A stretch of DNA of 64,000 nucleotides from Sphagnum magellanicum. Its lineage: Eukaryota; Streptophyta; Sphagnopsida; Sphagnales; Sphagnaceae. Of this stretch, positions 1 to 18,486 are shown in pieces; positions within the stretch are counted from its first letter, which is position 1, and each line of letters begins with the position of its first letter. The notes under the pieces are model-generated. The model made no database searches, was not told where the DNA came from, and saw only the letters and a list, made by a program, of their open reading frames with translations. Both the position numbers and the translations under genes were made by a program. The DNA lies in contig CM038923.1 in the NCBI GenBank assembly GCA_021904315.1, forward strand, positions 17,366,038-17,430,037, written 5' to 3'.

Positions 1-2417
<2,417 letters not shown>

Positions 2418-4170
2418 CGATCCCGCCGGCTCAAAACTCCTCCAAACAATTCAAGGTTCCAAACAATCCGTGGAGCTGGGAAGAAATAAATATTTACTAC
2501 TCTCTAATCTTATCTATGCAAGCAAAGCAGCAACAAAACCAAAACTTGAATGGAATAATAATTCCAGTCAGGAAGCAGTGGAATCAAGATCACTGAAATA
2601 TGAAATCTTTTCCCACCCACCAAAACTCTGCAGCACATTCAGATGCAAATGAAATGATGAGAAGAGCTACATGAAATGGATTTGCTTTGTTGGATTCCTT
2701 GGGAGCTCACCCCACACACACTTTGCATTATAATTTTCTACAAACTGATTCTCCGAAGTTTCATTTCATACAAAACTCTTTCCAGCCTACATGATCAGGA
2801 CCAGGGGGCTTTTTCTTTTCTTTTTTTCTTAAAAGAAATTTAATTTAATCTATTTTTAAATTTTAAATTTAATCGAATTGTCTAGATTTTAATTTAATTT
2901 AATTTCTTATTTTTATTTAATCTAATTTTCTAGATTTTAATTTAATCTATTTTTATATTTTAATTTAATTTAATTTCTTTTTTTAATTTAATCTAATTTT
3001 CTAGATTTTAATTTAATCTATTTTTAATTTTTAATTTAATCTATTTTTAATTTAATTTAATCTATTTTTAATTTAATTTAATATATTTTATTTTAATTTA
3101 ATCCCTTATTTATTTATTTATTTATATTTTATAAATTTTAGCCCCTAGTCTGTAACTAAGCCAAATTTGGCTATAGGTCAGAGAGTAAAGTAGATATTTT
3201 TTATTTTTATTTTTTAATGGAACCCTGCTCAATATATATTTTGGTGTTTTTTTTTTTTCCTGTCAATTTTGGTTGTTGTAGCCAAAGATTTAGCAAGATT
3301 TGGTTTCAAGACAGCTAAATATATGAAAATAGAATTTAAAAAAAATAATTATCCTCCTTTATTTTTTGGCTACTATGTACATAAAAGAATCTGGTGATTT
3401 ATCTTAAATTTTAGTCGAATTCCTGGCTATCAAGAATCGATCTTGAAAAGCGGCCCATGGTTTTAGCATTTTTCATTTTTCAATAATAGATTTTTGGCTA
3501 TAAATGTAGCTACTGGAGCTATGGTCTAAATCTAACGAATTCAGCTTTTTCTTCTTCCTCCTCTTCTTCTTCTTTTTCCCTGAAAATATGGCGACTGACT
3601 TTATTTATTTATTTATTTATTTTAGAAAAGCCTTTTAGGATTGATTGGCAATCCCCCTTCTGTTTTTTTTTCTCTTGTCGCCGAAGTGGCGAATTTTTTC
3701 TTTCAATAAAAGAAGCTCATCAGGACCAGTTGAGTGAGAAGAAGAAGAAGAAGCGGCGGCGACGGCGGCGGCAGGGACGAGTAGGTTACAACAGGTTCAG
3801 GATCAGAAGGCAACGACGAAGATCTGGTGGCGAGCTCGCACCTGTTGTGTAGATGATGGCAGCTACGCACATGCATTCGTTTGCATTCTTGTCGTGTGTG
3901 GTGAGATGGGGGTTCAAGCACTGCGAATTTGTACGAATTTGTCGCGTTTTGGAGGCCCGGGTGACGCACCACACACATCAGCCCAAGTAAAACCTACGGA
4001 CGCACGCTGAGGAACTTACAAACGTTTAAAGTCGTGTAGAGTACTACCACGGGTCATGGATTAGGCAGTGAGTTCCAGAAGTAAGTAAGCACTTCATTAG
4101 GCACTTCGCTCAAGGCAAAGCCAATTAGCGGCCGCTTGCTTTTCCAAAAGTCCCACACTTCAAGCGGTGT
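2418..4170. other. 5' flank of ALDH copy 1 with an AT-rich low-complexity tract
   Basis: No gene seen. Positions about 2815-3130 are a low-complexity AT tract built from TTTAATTTAATCTATTTTTA-like units. Positions about 3716-3940 resemble, at lower identity, the GC-richer block about 300-450 bases upstream of ALDH copies 2-4 (shared strings such as GATCAGAAGGCAA and GCACATGC.TTCGT). This marks the ancestral promoter-proximal segment of the duplicated unit. The ORFs here are not supported as coding. Confidence 0.6.
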
Positions 4171-4270
4171 TAACAAGCATCAAAATTGTTGATTCTTTTC
4201 CCCGTGATACGCACGCAGTGGGTGTTTTGTTTTCTGAAATGCTCTTTGCAATTTAATGCTCTGCAAACAT

Positions 4271-4610
4271 ACCTCCAAAATACACTAAGAACAATTTGGA
4301 ATGTGCTTGCGATCTGGTACAACAATTTTGGCAGCTCTGATTTTACCTCCAAATACATTCAGAACAATTTGGAATGCCTTTGTGATCTGGTACAACAATT
4401 TTGGCAGCTCTGATTTTACCTCCAAATACATTAAGAACAATTGGGAATGCTAAATTTGCGATCTGGTAAAATTTTGGCAGCTCTGATTTTGTTTTATTTG
4501 TAAAGGAGGAGAGGAGCAGAAGGTCTAGTGTGATTTTATGCTGTGTATGAGCACTCCAAATGTACTAAGAATTTTACGATCTAGTACAATTTTGGCAGCT
4601 CCGAATTTGT
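4271..4610. repeat. Tandem repeat, about 72-bp unit
   Basis: Units start near 4271, 4344 and 4415 and carry ACCTCCAAATACATT, AGAACAATTTGGAATGC and GATCTGGTACAACAATTTTG. A more diverged unit lies at about 4550-4610. No coding signal. Confidence 0.8.
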
Positions 4611-4740
4611 TTGCAAAGGAGGAGAGGACCAGAAGGTTCCTCATTTGCGGGATCCTATTATACCTAAGGTGCTGTCCTCTCTTGAGAAGGAAATTTTACT
4701 GAGGATAAAGGAGGGTAGCATCTGTGAGCAGGTGCATCAA

Positions 4741-5124
4741 AGACCTTCTCATAGCTCACGTAAGCCTTGACAATTCCGTACAGACCTAGAACTCCAGAAT
4801 CGATAGATTGTGCGTAGCTGACCTAAGCCTTGACAATTCCATACAGACCTAGAACTCCAGAATAGATAGATTGCGCGTAGCTGACCTAAGCCTTGACAAT
4901 TCCATACAGACCTAGAACTCCAGAATCGATAGATTGCACGTAGCTGACCTAAGCCTTGACAATTCCATACAGATCTAGAACTCCAGAATGGATAGATTGC
5001 GCGTAGCTGACCTAAGCCTTGACAATTCCGTACAGATCTAGAACTCCAGAATAGATAGATTGCCCGTAGCTGACCTAAGCCTTGACAATTCCATGCAGAC
5101 CTAAAACTCCAGAGTAGATAGATC
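4741..5124. repeat. Minisatellite, six copies of a 63-bp unit
   Basis: The core AAGCCTTGACAATTCC recurs with the G of GCC at 4763, 4827, 4890, 4953, 5016 and 5079, a period of 63 bases (64 once). The unit also carries ACAGACCTAGAACTCCAGAAT and GTAGCTGACC. Because 63 is divisible by three, the minus strand stays open as a 21-residue repeat, but there is no other sign of a gene. Confidence 0.95.
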
Positions 5125-5129
5125 ATCGG

Positions 5130-8100
5130 CCTATTCTCTCAAGAGTTTTTAAAAAAATAATTGCCCGCTTCTCAGAAAAACAGACGGCCTTGCTCGACGA
5201 TATTTTAAAACATTTTTATGTAAGTTTTTGAAGAATTCTGCACTTTGAATGAAGACTTGCAAGAGTACTACTACAATGGAGAGTCCAAATAAATGGGTTA
5301 GTGTTGTTAGCCCGAAAATTTGAGCTCCACATTGCTACACACTACTAGTGATGATCAATTTTAATTTTTTTTCCCTTATGTTTTCATATGGTTTTCAATA
5401 AATTCATCATTATTTATGTCAATGTCAAATTTCATTTAAATTATTGTATATTTTATAGACATGAAAAAACATTTTTTAAAATTGTTTTTCAAAGGGAAAA
5501 AGAGGGAGGTAGTAATTAGGAAAGGTGGGAGATAGTTATTAAAAAATTTAATGAAAAAAAGGAAATAATTATTAAGAAAAAAAAATGAAGTAGTTAGGCC
5601 TGAAAATAAGGTAGTTATTTCTGAAATTGTCTTTAGAATGGTCTATGATTTACTAATTTGGGAAACCTTTGAAAATTGAATGTTGGTGAGGGGCAAAATG
5701 TGCATGAAAATTTTAGTTAGGGTAAATGATGTGCCATCAATATCATTTTGAATTACAAATTTGTGTGATGAATGACTTGTTAGGTGTGAATTTAAACGCA
5801 ATGTGATCATAGAATTAAGGGCAATTTCTCATTTCATTACATCAAGCTTGTCTTTGTGATTGTGAATTTTGTGTCATGGAGTAGTAGTATAAAAACTTTC
5901 CCCCATTATCAAAACCTTTTCATTCTAGTTAGTTTGTAGTTGTTGATTTTGTACTTATGATCACTTATGCACTACCACATTGTGCATTTTAAATTCAAGT
6001 AACAAGTTCATAATCAATGTTTGATGGACTTCAACAAATTCATCATGATTTGGGAAATTTAGAATTTGGATTTTGTTAGTTCATTTGGACCCAAAATCTA
6101 ATTGTTTTGTCAAGCAAATGTATAGTTTTGACATATAATCAATCTCAAGGCAATTTAATACAATGTTATTGGATTGGGAGAAAAATTGTCAAAAATTTAT
6201 ATGTCAATTATTGGGGATTTTATGATGCAATTATTAATGTGCTCACACTCTTATAAATAATTGATTTATAAGGTGAAGTAATGTGTACATATATGTAGAT
6301 TGTGTTTGGTTGATAATGTGTTTTTTATGGACCAAGATAATCAATATCATGACCAAGATTCTAAAAGGACAATGAATTAGGTCCAAACAAGCCCACAACA
6401 TGGCAAAGGGTTGTTAAAGGAGTGAAAGATTCATTTAACAAAGAAAGAAGAAAATTATAACAATCGAAGGAAACAATTTCTAAATTCTTCCAAGATTTTT
6501 CATATGCAATTTTCATTTTTCATATGTACCAAGTAAGACTTGAGAGTTAGGTCTTGAATCATATCCAATTTGAATTATCTTTGTTTCATTGGAAGAATGC
6601 AAAGATTGACATGAGTATGTTTCTTTGACTAAAGTAATACGATCCTTTGAAATTCAAAACACAAAGGAGTTTGTAAAATCGATGTTATGATATGACTAAG
6701 GAGAGTGTCTCTATATTGGACAATGTGTATGCTATTGAGAAAAGGTTATAAAATAATGGTTCACATGCCCATGTAGCTTGCGATTGATTTTATTGTGTTT
6801 ATTTGGAATTTTGAAACCTTAAAGGAATCAACTTTGAAATGGTATTTTTAAAGACTTTGTGAATCTTAGGAATTTTTTATTTCATTGGTGTTCCTATAAG
6901 ACTTGTAACAACAATTGGAATTTGTTTGGAGTCCATGATGAGTTTTAGTTATGAATTGGGCTGAAACAATATAAATTTTTTTTCTTGTTTTATGCATCTA
7001 AAAGTAGTTAAGGTTTTCTATTACAAGAATGGTAGATATATTTTTTTGCATTGCAATTCTCTCATTTGGGTTAATTGTGAGCAATTAAGGAATGTGCATT
7101 AAGTTTTGAAGATAAGGCAAATACGGAAATTTCCATATTTTAACAATATTGAAGCCATGTGAAATGTTATCATGACAATTGGGCAAAATTTGGTGGTTGG
7201 TTGATGAGTTTGTAATTAATCAATTTTTTGTTATGCAAAATTTAGATTATTGTATCGTAGTGAATGGAAGGTCAATTATTGTGGAAATTATTGAGCAATG
7301 TAAATAATACATAGAACCAAATTTCATTAATCTAATAACTTAGCATCTTTTGTGCATTCATGGTTGCAACTTGAGTATAATTTGTAAATAAGCAAAAGAT
7401 AATCAGAATTATGTTTTCATTGATGTTTGTAAATAAAGTTGGATTGAGGCTTCATGATGGTGATGTGAGGGAATCATGAGGTGGGAACAAGAGTCTTCAC
7501 TTGCTAGTTAATATTTCTAATGCCTTTGTGTTATGTCACAAAATTAAGAAAGCTACAAAATTGTATGTTTCCTTTTGTCAATGACCTTTAAGTTCCTTCC
7601 AAACCATGTAGACATTGTTTGTTGTAAGGATTAATTCAACATTTTGCTAAAAAAACCAAGGGAATTTTAAAAATATTCCCATAATATTTTCAACTTTTTC
7701 ATTAAATTAGTTACTAAACATTGATAATCCATGATCATATAAATTGTCTGTAAAATCATTTTGGCTCCCATTATTTTTAGAATATGAGATTAAATCTTCG
7801 CCTTCACAAATTTTTATTTTCATAGCTTTGATGATGTCCTTTTTGGCACCTATTGCGTCAAAAGATTATTTTTTGGAACCTTTCTAACATTCTCAAATGT
7901 CCTTCCTCCCATGCTTCCCAACAACCCTTGCTTTGAAAAAATATAAAATGTTTTCAACCCTAGTGCCCACAACATCCCCTATGCACATGCAATTTCCAAT
8001 AATGAAAGCAATTTAACTTGTCATTGGATATATGTTATCTTTGACATGTTCTATATTTATAATATAAAATGGTAGTTGGATAACAAAGACCTTGGATGGT

Positions 8101-9770
8101 TTTCAAGGAGACCAAGGTTCAAACTTTGATACCAACAATTGTATTTCAACCATATGTTGAACATATATTCACCACACAATGATTATAATTACAATAACTA
8201 TTATAAATTTACTTTTTATTATTGTAACATATTAATATTTCACATAAAACTTTATGTTGTAATACTAATTATTACCTATAAATAAATGAATAAAGATTAA
8301 AAATAAATTAAATAACCTACAATAAAATTTAATTTTTCTAATTGTAGTAAAATTATTATAAAATATATGATGTAATAGAAATTTATTATTATAAATAATT
8401 AGGTATAAGAGATAAATAATTTAATTTACGATATATAATCACAATTCTCTCCAATTAAATTAATTAATCTAATTAAAATAAAATAATTATAATTTTTAAA
8501 TGATAATTGTAAAATATTAAAAAATGCAACCACTATAGTTAATGTATAAATATAGTAATTATAGTGATTTTACAGTAATTACACATAGATTACAATAATG
8601 AATATTTATTAATTTAAATATTAATTATTAGTATATAAAAATATGTTATAGAAAAATTATTATAAATAGGTAATTATAAGTAATAGATATAGTTAATGTC
8701 ATGTCATTAGATTCTTGTAATCATAGTAATTACATGAATTTCTCAAATTAAAATAAGATTACTCTAAAAATTTGAAATAAAAAATTTAATTATAAATTAG
8801 AAAAAAACTATAACTAATGTATAATTTTGATTTTGTAATAATAACTCAAAGAAATTATTATTATTATCATTTTCATTGAATCAATATTCAAACTAGGAGG
8901 TAGTAAAATATCTCAATTTCTTTAACAAATCCAAAAAAATTGTTTGATCTCTCCTTCTTTCACAAGTCCAAACAAAAATATATGTAATAGTTTTTGGGGT
9001 GTTCTTGTTGACTTTTTCTTCTCTTGAAATGTAAAGGTTGTGCATTGCAAATCTTCTTTTTGAGTCAAGGACAAGTTTTTAAGGCGGCCCCACTTGGTTT
9101 TTTTTTTTTTTTTTCCTCTAATATAAATATGTAATGTCATTTCCTTCTTCATCCTAATTTATTGTTCTTGGGGTGCAAGATGTTTCCATCTATTTTTGTA
9201 TGACCATTTAAGCCAAGGTGGTCCCACAATGGTGTTTTTTTCCTTTTGTTACAAAAGTATTTGCTTATTGGTCCCTCATGGAAGGCAACATGTTTTTTTA
9301 ACTTTTAGAGATTTATTTATGAAGAAGGAACGGGAATAGGTGTTACCATGGAATCTTTTAATGTTACAAGATCCCACATATCATAGCAATAAGGACCAAG
9401 CACATCATCCCACACATCTAAAGAACAAAAGGCTCGATGGAAGCCTCTAAAGATGTGTAAATTGTAGAAGAGTAGGTTGCATGGAAAGTGTTATGCAAGT
9501 CACTTGTAGACAATGCAAAGTCTTGGGTGCAATGTCATAGGATCAACTCCCTCTTAGCATTTTTCCATTGAGCTCATGTTGATGAAATAATTTGTAATAC
9601 AAATGATGAGGTGCATTTTATGTCACCCTAACCCTCCTTTGAATGTATCTTCCTTGTGTTCTAAAAATAACACCCATAAGAGAAGGGTGACCCACAAGGT
9701 CAATATTATAGCATAAACTTATCCATGGCAACACATATTTTTAAAAACATTTGCAAAATGACCATGTCAA
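5130..9770. other. AT-rich intergenic stretch without recognisable gene
   Basis: Very AT-rich DNA, especially 8150-8900. Reading frames are short and show no family I recognise. It probably holds old transposon debris, since it leads into the hAT remnant. I see no RNA gene and no clear long terminal repeat. Confidence 0.6.
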
Positions 9771-10700
9771 ATAAGTCAAGAAGTACAAGGTGGAGGTGAA
9801 GGCCAAGGATCGAGGGTTGTAGAGTGTCAAAAATTCAAAAACTAGAAGGGTGTACCACCTTCATCAATCATTGATTTTTTGGTGGTGACACAAGTTACTC
9901 CAAGAAAGATCCTACTCAAATAAAATTCATTGAGGATCTAGTGTTACATGTTTGTAAAGAATATCAAAGCATCTCAATTGTGGAATCTTCTTGGTTCAAG
10001 AGGTCGGTAATGAAAATAGATCCAAAGGTTAAATTCTTGACATGTAAAACAAATTGTTTCAAAACACCTTCCTAACATCGTAACAAAAATAATGGATAAG
10101 TATGTGTTGGCTTTGCTAACCAAATGTGAAACTACAAATGTCACTTTTGATCTTTGGATGTCCATAATTGGGTTTGATACATTCAATCTAATAATTATTG
10201 ATGATACTTGGTAGCCCCCTCATGTCAGTGTAGGGTTATGTGAAGCACCAAAAATTGTAAGGGCAACATTGAATGAGATAATGAACTTTTATTCACACAA
10301 TATCAACTCACAAAGAAGATATTAACATATGTGAAAGAAGAGGGAAATAACTTGAATATTTTGGCATCAGCCCTTTTGCAAATGGTTGATTGTGAACCAT
10401 TGCAACTGCATGTTTTGGGCATGCCATGAACAAGGCATTTCAATATGCTACCTCAAATGATAAAATGTGCCAGGGAATGACACATGTCGTTGAAGATTGC
10501 CCAATCAACCTTGCAAAAGACAATAACTTGGACAAAAAAAATTTGGCAAAGGCTACCAAGAGTGGGAGAAGGCTTGTAAGGTTGATGGGTTACCTCTTCA
10601 AAAGTTGAAAACATTGGTGAAAACAAGGTTTGCTAGTAAAGTCGTGCTTTTCAAAAAAAAAATTGGAGTTTGCAAATATCATAAAAAATTATTATTGTAA
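9770..10700 (+). pseudogene. Degenerate hAT-superfamily transposase remnant
   Basis: The three plus frames, read together, give ordered pieces of a plant hAT/DUF659-type transposase: DPTQIKFIEDLVLHVCKEY near 9915, a FDLW...FDTF stretch near 10150-10190, then ...HVSVGLCEA (10220-10245), then ...CFGHAMNKAFQYATSNDKMC at about 10410-10470, then KTLVKTRFASKV near 10605-10640. Many frameshifts and stops separate them. The order matches the family (known), so this is a dead element, not a gene. No terminal inverted repeats or target duplication were located. It ends just before the breakpoint of unit L2 at about 10919. Confidence 0.7.
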
Positions 10701-10918
10701 GTAGGGTAGAATAGCCCATGAGGGATCACTTAAGGTAAAGTTTGCTTGCCATTTTGGCAAGAAGGCCCCATTGTTCATGGTGTCCAAAGAGTAGATGGAG
10801 CCCTCCTCTTGATGCATCTATGGCACTAAAAATCAGCAAAAATGAACAAGAGGCGAGAAAGTTATGGACCCCTGAAGTAGGGGGGGTTGTTTTTACAGAA
10901 CAAGTCTTGATGGACTAG

Positions 10919-12546
10919 TTCAGCAACACGACGACGATGTGTGCTTCCAGGCAACAAAATTCCTCCACAGCATGCGACGACCGTGAGAAATGCGAAAGGA
11001 ATGGATTCGGGGGAAGACGAAGCGATGCAACAGACAAGAAGAAGACGAAGCAATTTTACGTCAGACGGAAGTGCATGGCGAATGTCGCGCGCGAGCTTCA
11101 TCTGGCGGGAAAATTTCAAGCGCTCAGCTCAGCAGTTGCGCGGCGTTGGTCTTAAAGACACGTGTGCTGGGCAAAGCTCTACTCTACGTAGCTGATAAGC
11201 GCACAACTGCCTTCTCGCACATCTTGGTTCTCCTTCACGAGAACCTGCAACTTCGTCGTCGTCGCTGTTGTGGGTGCGCATTGTTTGGCAGAAACCTTGC
11301 AGATTGGGAATGAAATGTCGACAAAACACTCGTGATTTGTTGAAATGGCGGGTTCAATCTGGATCGAGACAGAACACCTTACAAGAAGAAGAAGCAACAA
11401 GCAGCTGCGTCTTGCAGCAGTTCCATCAGCATCATCAATCAAACATTTGTGCGAGTAAAGTTTCTCGCACTTTCAGAGTCTGCAAGCTACCTTACTTCAC
11501 ACAGTAATTTTGTTTCTAGAGAAAAGTTCCTCTGGGATTCATTGAGTTTCTTCTTCAAGGAACTCGATGCTTCTTGTATAGAAGCATTTTCTTTCTGAGG
11601 TGGTCAAAAGCTGAGTTGAAACTTGCAATTCCAGCAAAGCAAAAGGAGATATTGTTAGGTGTTGAGCAGGCAGAATTTTTTTCCCTGTAACTGGACTTTC
11701 CATTTGTTTGTTTGTTTGTAGTCAAGCTCCTTGCAACAACTACTCCCGCATGTATGCATTATGCTTTTTGTTTTCTTCATCAAGGCTTTTGTCTCCATTT
11801 GCTTTCAGCATTCAGCAGGCATTCAACCAAACAAAAAGCAGAATGCAAGTCTTCTCCTCCTCCTCTTCCTCCTCCCTCTGTTCTTGCAACTCTCTCAACA
11901 CGTGAGCTTATTTGTGATTTTGTAGAATTGGCAGCTTTTCTTTTCTGCTTTCTCTGCCATGCCTTTCGAAGCTGATCAACTGATTGGAATTCTCTTGTGT
12001 TGTCTCTCAGCTACCCACAAATTGTGACAATACCGTGTACCTTGGCAGCTTCGACACTACTTACATTTTTCTCTCCAACACCAAAATTGGCATCCTTGGC
12101 AAATCAATCTACATTAGATTGAACACATGGAAAGTTTTTGAGAAAATGTTTTTTTTATTGAGCTGCACGTCCTATGAAGGAGGTTGACATTATTGGAATT
12201 GATTCAAGATATTTATACTGGACATGGAGTAAACCTTCGCAATGTCAAGTACCTTGGCAAATCAATCTACGTTAGATTGAACACATGGAAAGTTTTTGAG
12301 AAAATGTATTTTTTATTGAGCTGCATGTCCTATGAAGGAGGTTGACATTATTGGAATTGATTCAAGATATTTATACTGGACATGGAGTAAACCTTCACAA
12401 TGTCAAGTACGCAAACTTTAACCACTCTTAACATGTTCATCTCCTAATGCCCAGCAGAAGAAGCACACAGCTAACTAACTCTCCTATTGAAATTCTCCAA
12501 AAGAAAAGCAGTCCTTGTGCTTTGCATATATGGTGGAAATCTTGCT
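10919..12546. other. Unit L2 breakpoint, truncated PIF1 5' flank and ALDH copy 2 downstream flank
   Basis: Homology to the other units begins abruptly at about 10919 (TTCAGCAACACGACGACG, also at about 29897). The part to about 11750 corresponds to the region upstream of PIF1 in units L1 and R; the PIF1 gene itself is absent. The rest is the ALDH 3' flank. ORFs here recur in all units only because the DNA is duplicated; I see no supported gene. Confidence 0.75.
12094..12409. repeat. 158-bp direct tandem duplication downstream of ALDH copy 2
   Basis: CCTTGGCAAATCAATCTAC recurs at 12094 and 12252. The unit also contains GAACACATGGAAAGTTTTTG and GGAGGTTGACATTATTGG. The same doublet is found in units L1 and R. 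Confidence 0.9.
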
Positions 12547-16483
<3,937 letters not shown>

Positions 16484-16752
16484 CGATCCGGCCGGCTAAA
16501 AACTCCAAACAGGTCGAGAGATTACCCAGATACTCGCGTCAAACAAATTCCAATTGATGCTACAGCTTCAAACAACCAGTGAGGAAGCAGTGGAATCAAA
16601 AAGCACTGAAATTACCACCTCATCACCGACTGTGCACATTCAGCTGCGAACGAAATGACGAGAGCTGAATTATTATTTGCTCGTTGAACTCTTGAGCTGC
16701 GAAGTTGGTTATAATTTCTACGAGTTGTTGAAATATTTGTGAGTCTTCTTCT

Positions 16753-16760
16753 TATTTATA
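16753..16760 (-). promoter_or_regulatory. TATA box of ALDH copy 2
   Basis: TATAAATA on the minus strand about 270 bases upstream of the ATG. It is conserved at the same place in copies 3 and 4. Confidence 0.6.
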
Positions 16761-16789
16761 CGAAACTCGTGGCAGGCAACGTAGATCAG

Positions 16790-18486
16790 GAAGCAGACGA
16801 CGAGACAGCAGCGAGGACTGTTTGACGAACACGATCAGGATCAGAAGGCAAACAGGAGGATCCGGTGCCTAGCTCCCAACCGTCGTGTTGCGTTGGCAAC
16901 GATGCACATGCGTTCGTGTGCACTCCGTTCGCATTCTTGTCTCTGTGTATTTGAAACGCCCGTTTGGCGCCATTGTGACGCAGGCTTCGTAAAAGCAGAA
17001 CAGTCGGGAGGAGTTTCGTTGTGTTTTGCGTGTTCGCGAGTTCGGGAGCAATTTCCTCTTGAATTTGGCAGACATGAAAAGAGTTTTCCGGAAGGTCGGG
17101 AAAACACAGCTTGAGTTTCGTCCAAAACCGGTTGAGATTAGGGGGGAAAAAAAACACCTGCACAAAATTACATTAGGCTTCAAGGGGCGAGGGGGGTGAA
17201 ACTCAGAAATGAACCATTTTTTTGGGGTGGGGAACTGAGTTTCATCTGTTTTCACCCCCCATTTCCATTTTCATGAGCGCCTCCACTGCTGCTACATAGG
17301 TATATTTTCACTGCTCGTACCCGTACGATACTATAATTACCTCCAACCTTATGCATTAAATGCTGAGTTTCAGCATTTCATACCCAGCTTTAATAAAACT
17401 TCCTTACTTCGGGACCTCAGTCAAAGAGGGGATAATAATGTGTGAAAGGAGGCTCAAAGACAGGGTGACTTTAGGGGAAACTCTATTTGCTAGTGTATTT
17501 GCAGACCACCTTGTACTGTGGTACCTTCGCTCAGCGTTTCTTTTCTTTTCTTTCTTCTCTTGGTTGCGAAATTTCGCCAAAATGCGAATAATAAAAAATT
17601 TAAAGGGATTATTCTGTTGCAATATTCCCATTTCTTCTTTTCTAAAATTGCCACATTTTGAAAAACAATTTGAAGTTTTCTCAGCACATTTGGAGTATAA
17701 TTTTAGTTTGGTAGAATTTTTAAAAACTTGTTTCCTTAGAATTTAGAGAGGTTCTAAAAACCTGTCACTATTTAATGTGTAATGCACTAGCACAATCTTT
17801 TAAGACTAATTGGAATAGGTTGTATAGCAGAATTTCCCTCAGAATTTTGGAGTTTCATGGCGCATTTTGCAAAAATGTCAAGAATTTCACAAAATTGTCG
17901 GGCATTTGGTGGGTTGTCATTTGTTGAGCATGCTTAACTAGGTACCCATGCTTTACACCTGGTAACTCCATCAGAGCAAGGAGTTCCCAAAATAATCACC
18001 CTCAGCTCCCACCTCAGGGGCGATTACTTCAGGAACTCCCTGTTCCTCAATAGTCTACTCTACGTGTAATCTCTCTTGGTATGCTAGCCAATAACACAAG
18101 ATCATAAAATTGAAAAGAATTATGTATAGCATTCAATTTTCAAAATGGAATCTTCAAAATAATTGAATTATTTGATAATTGTGGTTTGAAAATCATTTGA
18201 CTTATTAATTATGATTTATAATAAGTTGTAAAATATGTGTAGATAAATAATTAGTAATATAAGGGTGTAAAAAATTATAGAGCTTGAAGGTAATAGAGTT
18301 ATCCATAAAGTTACACAATTAGGGTGTGAGAACGGCCAGTTTCGGCATAAGAGGCCATCAAATGCGTAATTGGGAAAGAAAATTTTACAAAACGAAATAG
18401 CTTGGACCCAAACTAGTTTTTCAACCAATTTTGATGGTAAACTGAGTTTCATCTTGTCTTTCCTTTTTCATGAGCGCCTTCACACT
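16790..18486. repeat. Upstream repeat block of unit L2
   Basis: No gene. The block is shared with 39230-41480 (inverted) and partly with 35770-37200. Recognisable strings are CATGAGCGCCTCCACTGCTG, CAGCATTTCATACCCAGC, ACAGGGTGACTTTAGGG and GGCCATCAAATGCGTAATTG. Relative to unit R it lacks the MITE at 39915-40491. Relative to L1 it keeps about 630 bases (roughly 17403-18033) that L1 has lost. Homology to the other copies is interrupted at about 18487 by the LINE insertion. Confidence 0.8.

Noticed and set aside
4741..5124. CRISPR-like array
   Set aside because: Units are contiguous and uniform with no unique spacers, in a plant nuclear context.
4749..5126. 125-residue repetitive protein
   Set aside because: Explained by the 63-bp minisatellite period being divisible by three.
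8100..8160. Possible copia LTR end and initiator-tRNA primer site (TTGGTATCAAAG on the minus strand)
   Set aside because: Two mismatches in the tRNA-complementary core, no paired LTR and no gag/pol similarity nearby.
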